From positions 1-6,589 of the forward strand of contig JALHLM010000355.1 of NCBI GenBank assembly GCA_022844585.1: a stretch of DNA of 6,589 nucleotides. Reading direction: 5' to 3'. This document shows, in pieces, positions 6,046 to 6,589 of the stretch. Made by a program: the position numbers and the translations under genes. The notes under the pieces were generated by a model. That model was not told where the DNA came from and did not search any database. It saw nothing but the letters and a program-made list of their open reading frames with translations. Source of the stretch: Pirellulales bacterium (GTDB lineage Bacteria; Planctomycetota; Planctomycetia; Pirellulales; JALHLM01). Within the stretch, counting starts at the first letter, position 1. Each line of letters begins with the position of its first letter.

Positions 6046-6073
6046 ATTTTAGCCCGACCGGGGGCGCAAGCAA
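6046..6073 (-). promoter_or_regulatory. Sigma70-like promoter for the small-gene unit
   Basis: On the minus strand TTGCTT (6073-6068) and TAAAAT (6051-6046) are separated by 16 nt. The -10 box matches the consensus at five of six positions and the -35 at three. It lies downstream of the terminator of the FHA gene and upstream of the GTG at 5968, where a promoter is needed. The -35 sits right next to the terminator T-run. Confidence 0.5.
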
Positions 6074-6109
6074 AAGTCCGCGCGGGCGATGATTTCGCCG
6101 GCGCGGACT
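6072..6109 (-). terminator. Intrinsic terminator of the FHA-domain gene
   Basis: Arms 6075-6089 and 6095-6109 form a 15-bp GC-rich stem with one G:G mismatch and a 5-nt loop. On the minus strand the stem is followed at once by TTTT. It begins 27 nt after the stop codon at 6137, the usual place for a rho-independent terminator. Confidence 0.8.
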
Positions 6110-6136
6110 GGAATTCCGGAAGATATCGGCGTCCGC

Positions 6137-6589
6137 CTAACGGCGTTTGAAGAACTGTCGCAAGGCCTTGTCCGCCGCGGCACGGCTGTCGACGGTTGCG
6201 CGCTTGGCCGGTTGTCCTTTGCCGGCCATCGTTTGAGCGTCCGCGTTGGAGACCGATTCGTCGCTGGCGCCGCTATTCGGCCCGGGCAACGCATGATCCG
6301 TATCCTGCATGACGATCTTTCGCGTCTCGGCGCTCGATTGCGCGGCCGCGCCGTCGTCCAGGAACTGGTTCAGATCGAATTCGCCAGCCGTGGCGGCTTC
6401 CACGGTGCGTTCGACGACGGCCTGCACGGACTCCACCTTCGGCCGCTTGCCAGCGCCGACCGTGGCCTTGATGCAGAGCTCGAATTCCAGCGGCCCGACC
6501 TTGAGCCGGTCGCCGGGCTTTAGCTCGCATTCGCCAATCAAACGCTCATCATTCACATACGTGAAATTCTTACTGCCGAAGTCCCGGAC
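6137..6589 (-). CDS. FHA-domain protein, C-terminal part only
   Basis: The frame is open from the right window edge to TAG at 6137, so only the last 150 residues are seen and the true start lies outside. The first visible residues, VRDFGSKNFTYVNDERL, followed by ELKPGDRLKVGPLEFELCI, match the second half of a forkhead-associated domain. That fold binds phosphothreonine peptides and is common in Ser/Thr-kinase signalling in planctomycetes. The Asn of the usual SxNGT stretch is present, but the Gly after it is Phe here. The N-terminal half, with the Arg and Ser that contact phosphate, is not in the window. The remaining roughly 110 residues are Ala-, Glu- and Gln-rich, probably disordered, and end in FFKRR. 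A GTG at 6556 is an internal codon of the domain, not a start. Partner and pathway are unknown. Confidence 0.85.
   Translation of the reverse strand, partial: VRDFGSKNFTYVNDERLIGECELKPGDRLKVGPLEFELCIKATVGAGKRPKVESVQAVVERTVEAATAGEFDLNQFLDDGAAAQSSAETRKIVMQDTDHALPGPNSGASDESVSNADAQTMAGKGQPAKRATVDSRAAADKALRQFFKRR

Noticed and set aside
1..6589. CRISPR array, insertion sequence or phage gene.
   Set aside because: No regularly spaced direct repeats, transposase or integrase motifs were seen; the repeats present are isolated palindromes.

Overview
The window reads as chromosomal DNA from a planctomycete, most likely of the Pirellula/Rhodopirellula type. This rests on inference: GC-rich DNA (about 60% by eye), a Tat-exported Gfo/Idh/MocA oxidoreductase, an ECF sigma factor paired with a one-pass anti-sigma-like protein, an FHA-domain protein, and two very small proteins of a kind I associate with that phylum. 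No rRNA, complete tRNA, transposase, phage gene or CRISPR array is visible.

Layout. Positions 1-1020 (minus) hold the N-terminal 340 residues of a Tat-exported Gfo/Idh/MocA oxidoreductase whose C-terminus lies outside the window. A divergent intergenic region (1021-1292) contains a structured leader and a long, nearly perfect inverted repeat (1170-1227). Positions 1293-2222 (plus) encode a 309-residue membrane protein of the prepilin peptidase family. It keeps the four-cysteine N-terminal domain but appears to have lost the catalytic aspartate motifs of the peptidase half. A double hairpin (2235-2283) separates it from the next gene, which converges on it.

From 5324 down to 2292 (minus) runs a tightly packed operon: an ECF sigma factor, a membrane-anchored anti-sigma-like protein overlapping it by 20 nt, and a 595-residue exported protein whose start overlaps the anti-sigma stop as TAATG. 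The packing and good internal ribosome binding sites imply co-expression. The natural reading is a cell-surface signalling module in which the third protein is either output or sensor.

Upstream on the same strand are two small genes, 81 codons (5458-5703, TTG start) and 69 codons (5759-5968, GTG start). They are probably co-transcribed from a sigma70-like promoter at 6046-6073, which may also read through into the sigma operon. At the right edge (6137-6589, minus) is the C-terminal part of an FHA-domain protein, followed by a clear intrinsic terminator (6072-6109) whose T-run overlaps the -35 of the small-gene promoter.

The least conventional items are the degenerate prepilin peptidase, the two large palindromic intergenic elements, the sigma/anti-sigma/duplicated exported protein triad, and the pair of uncharacterised small proteins.
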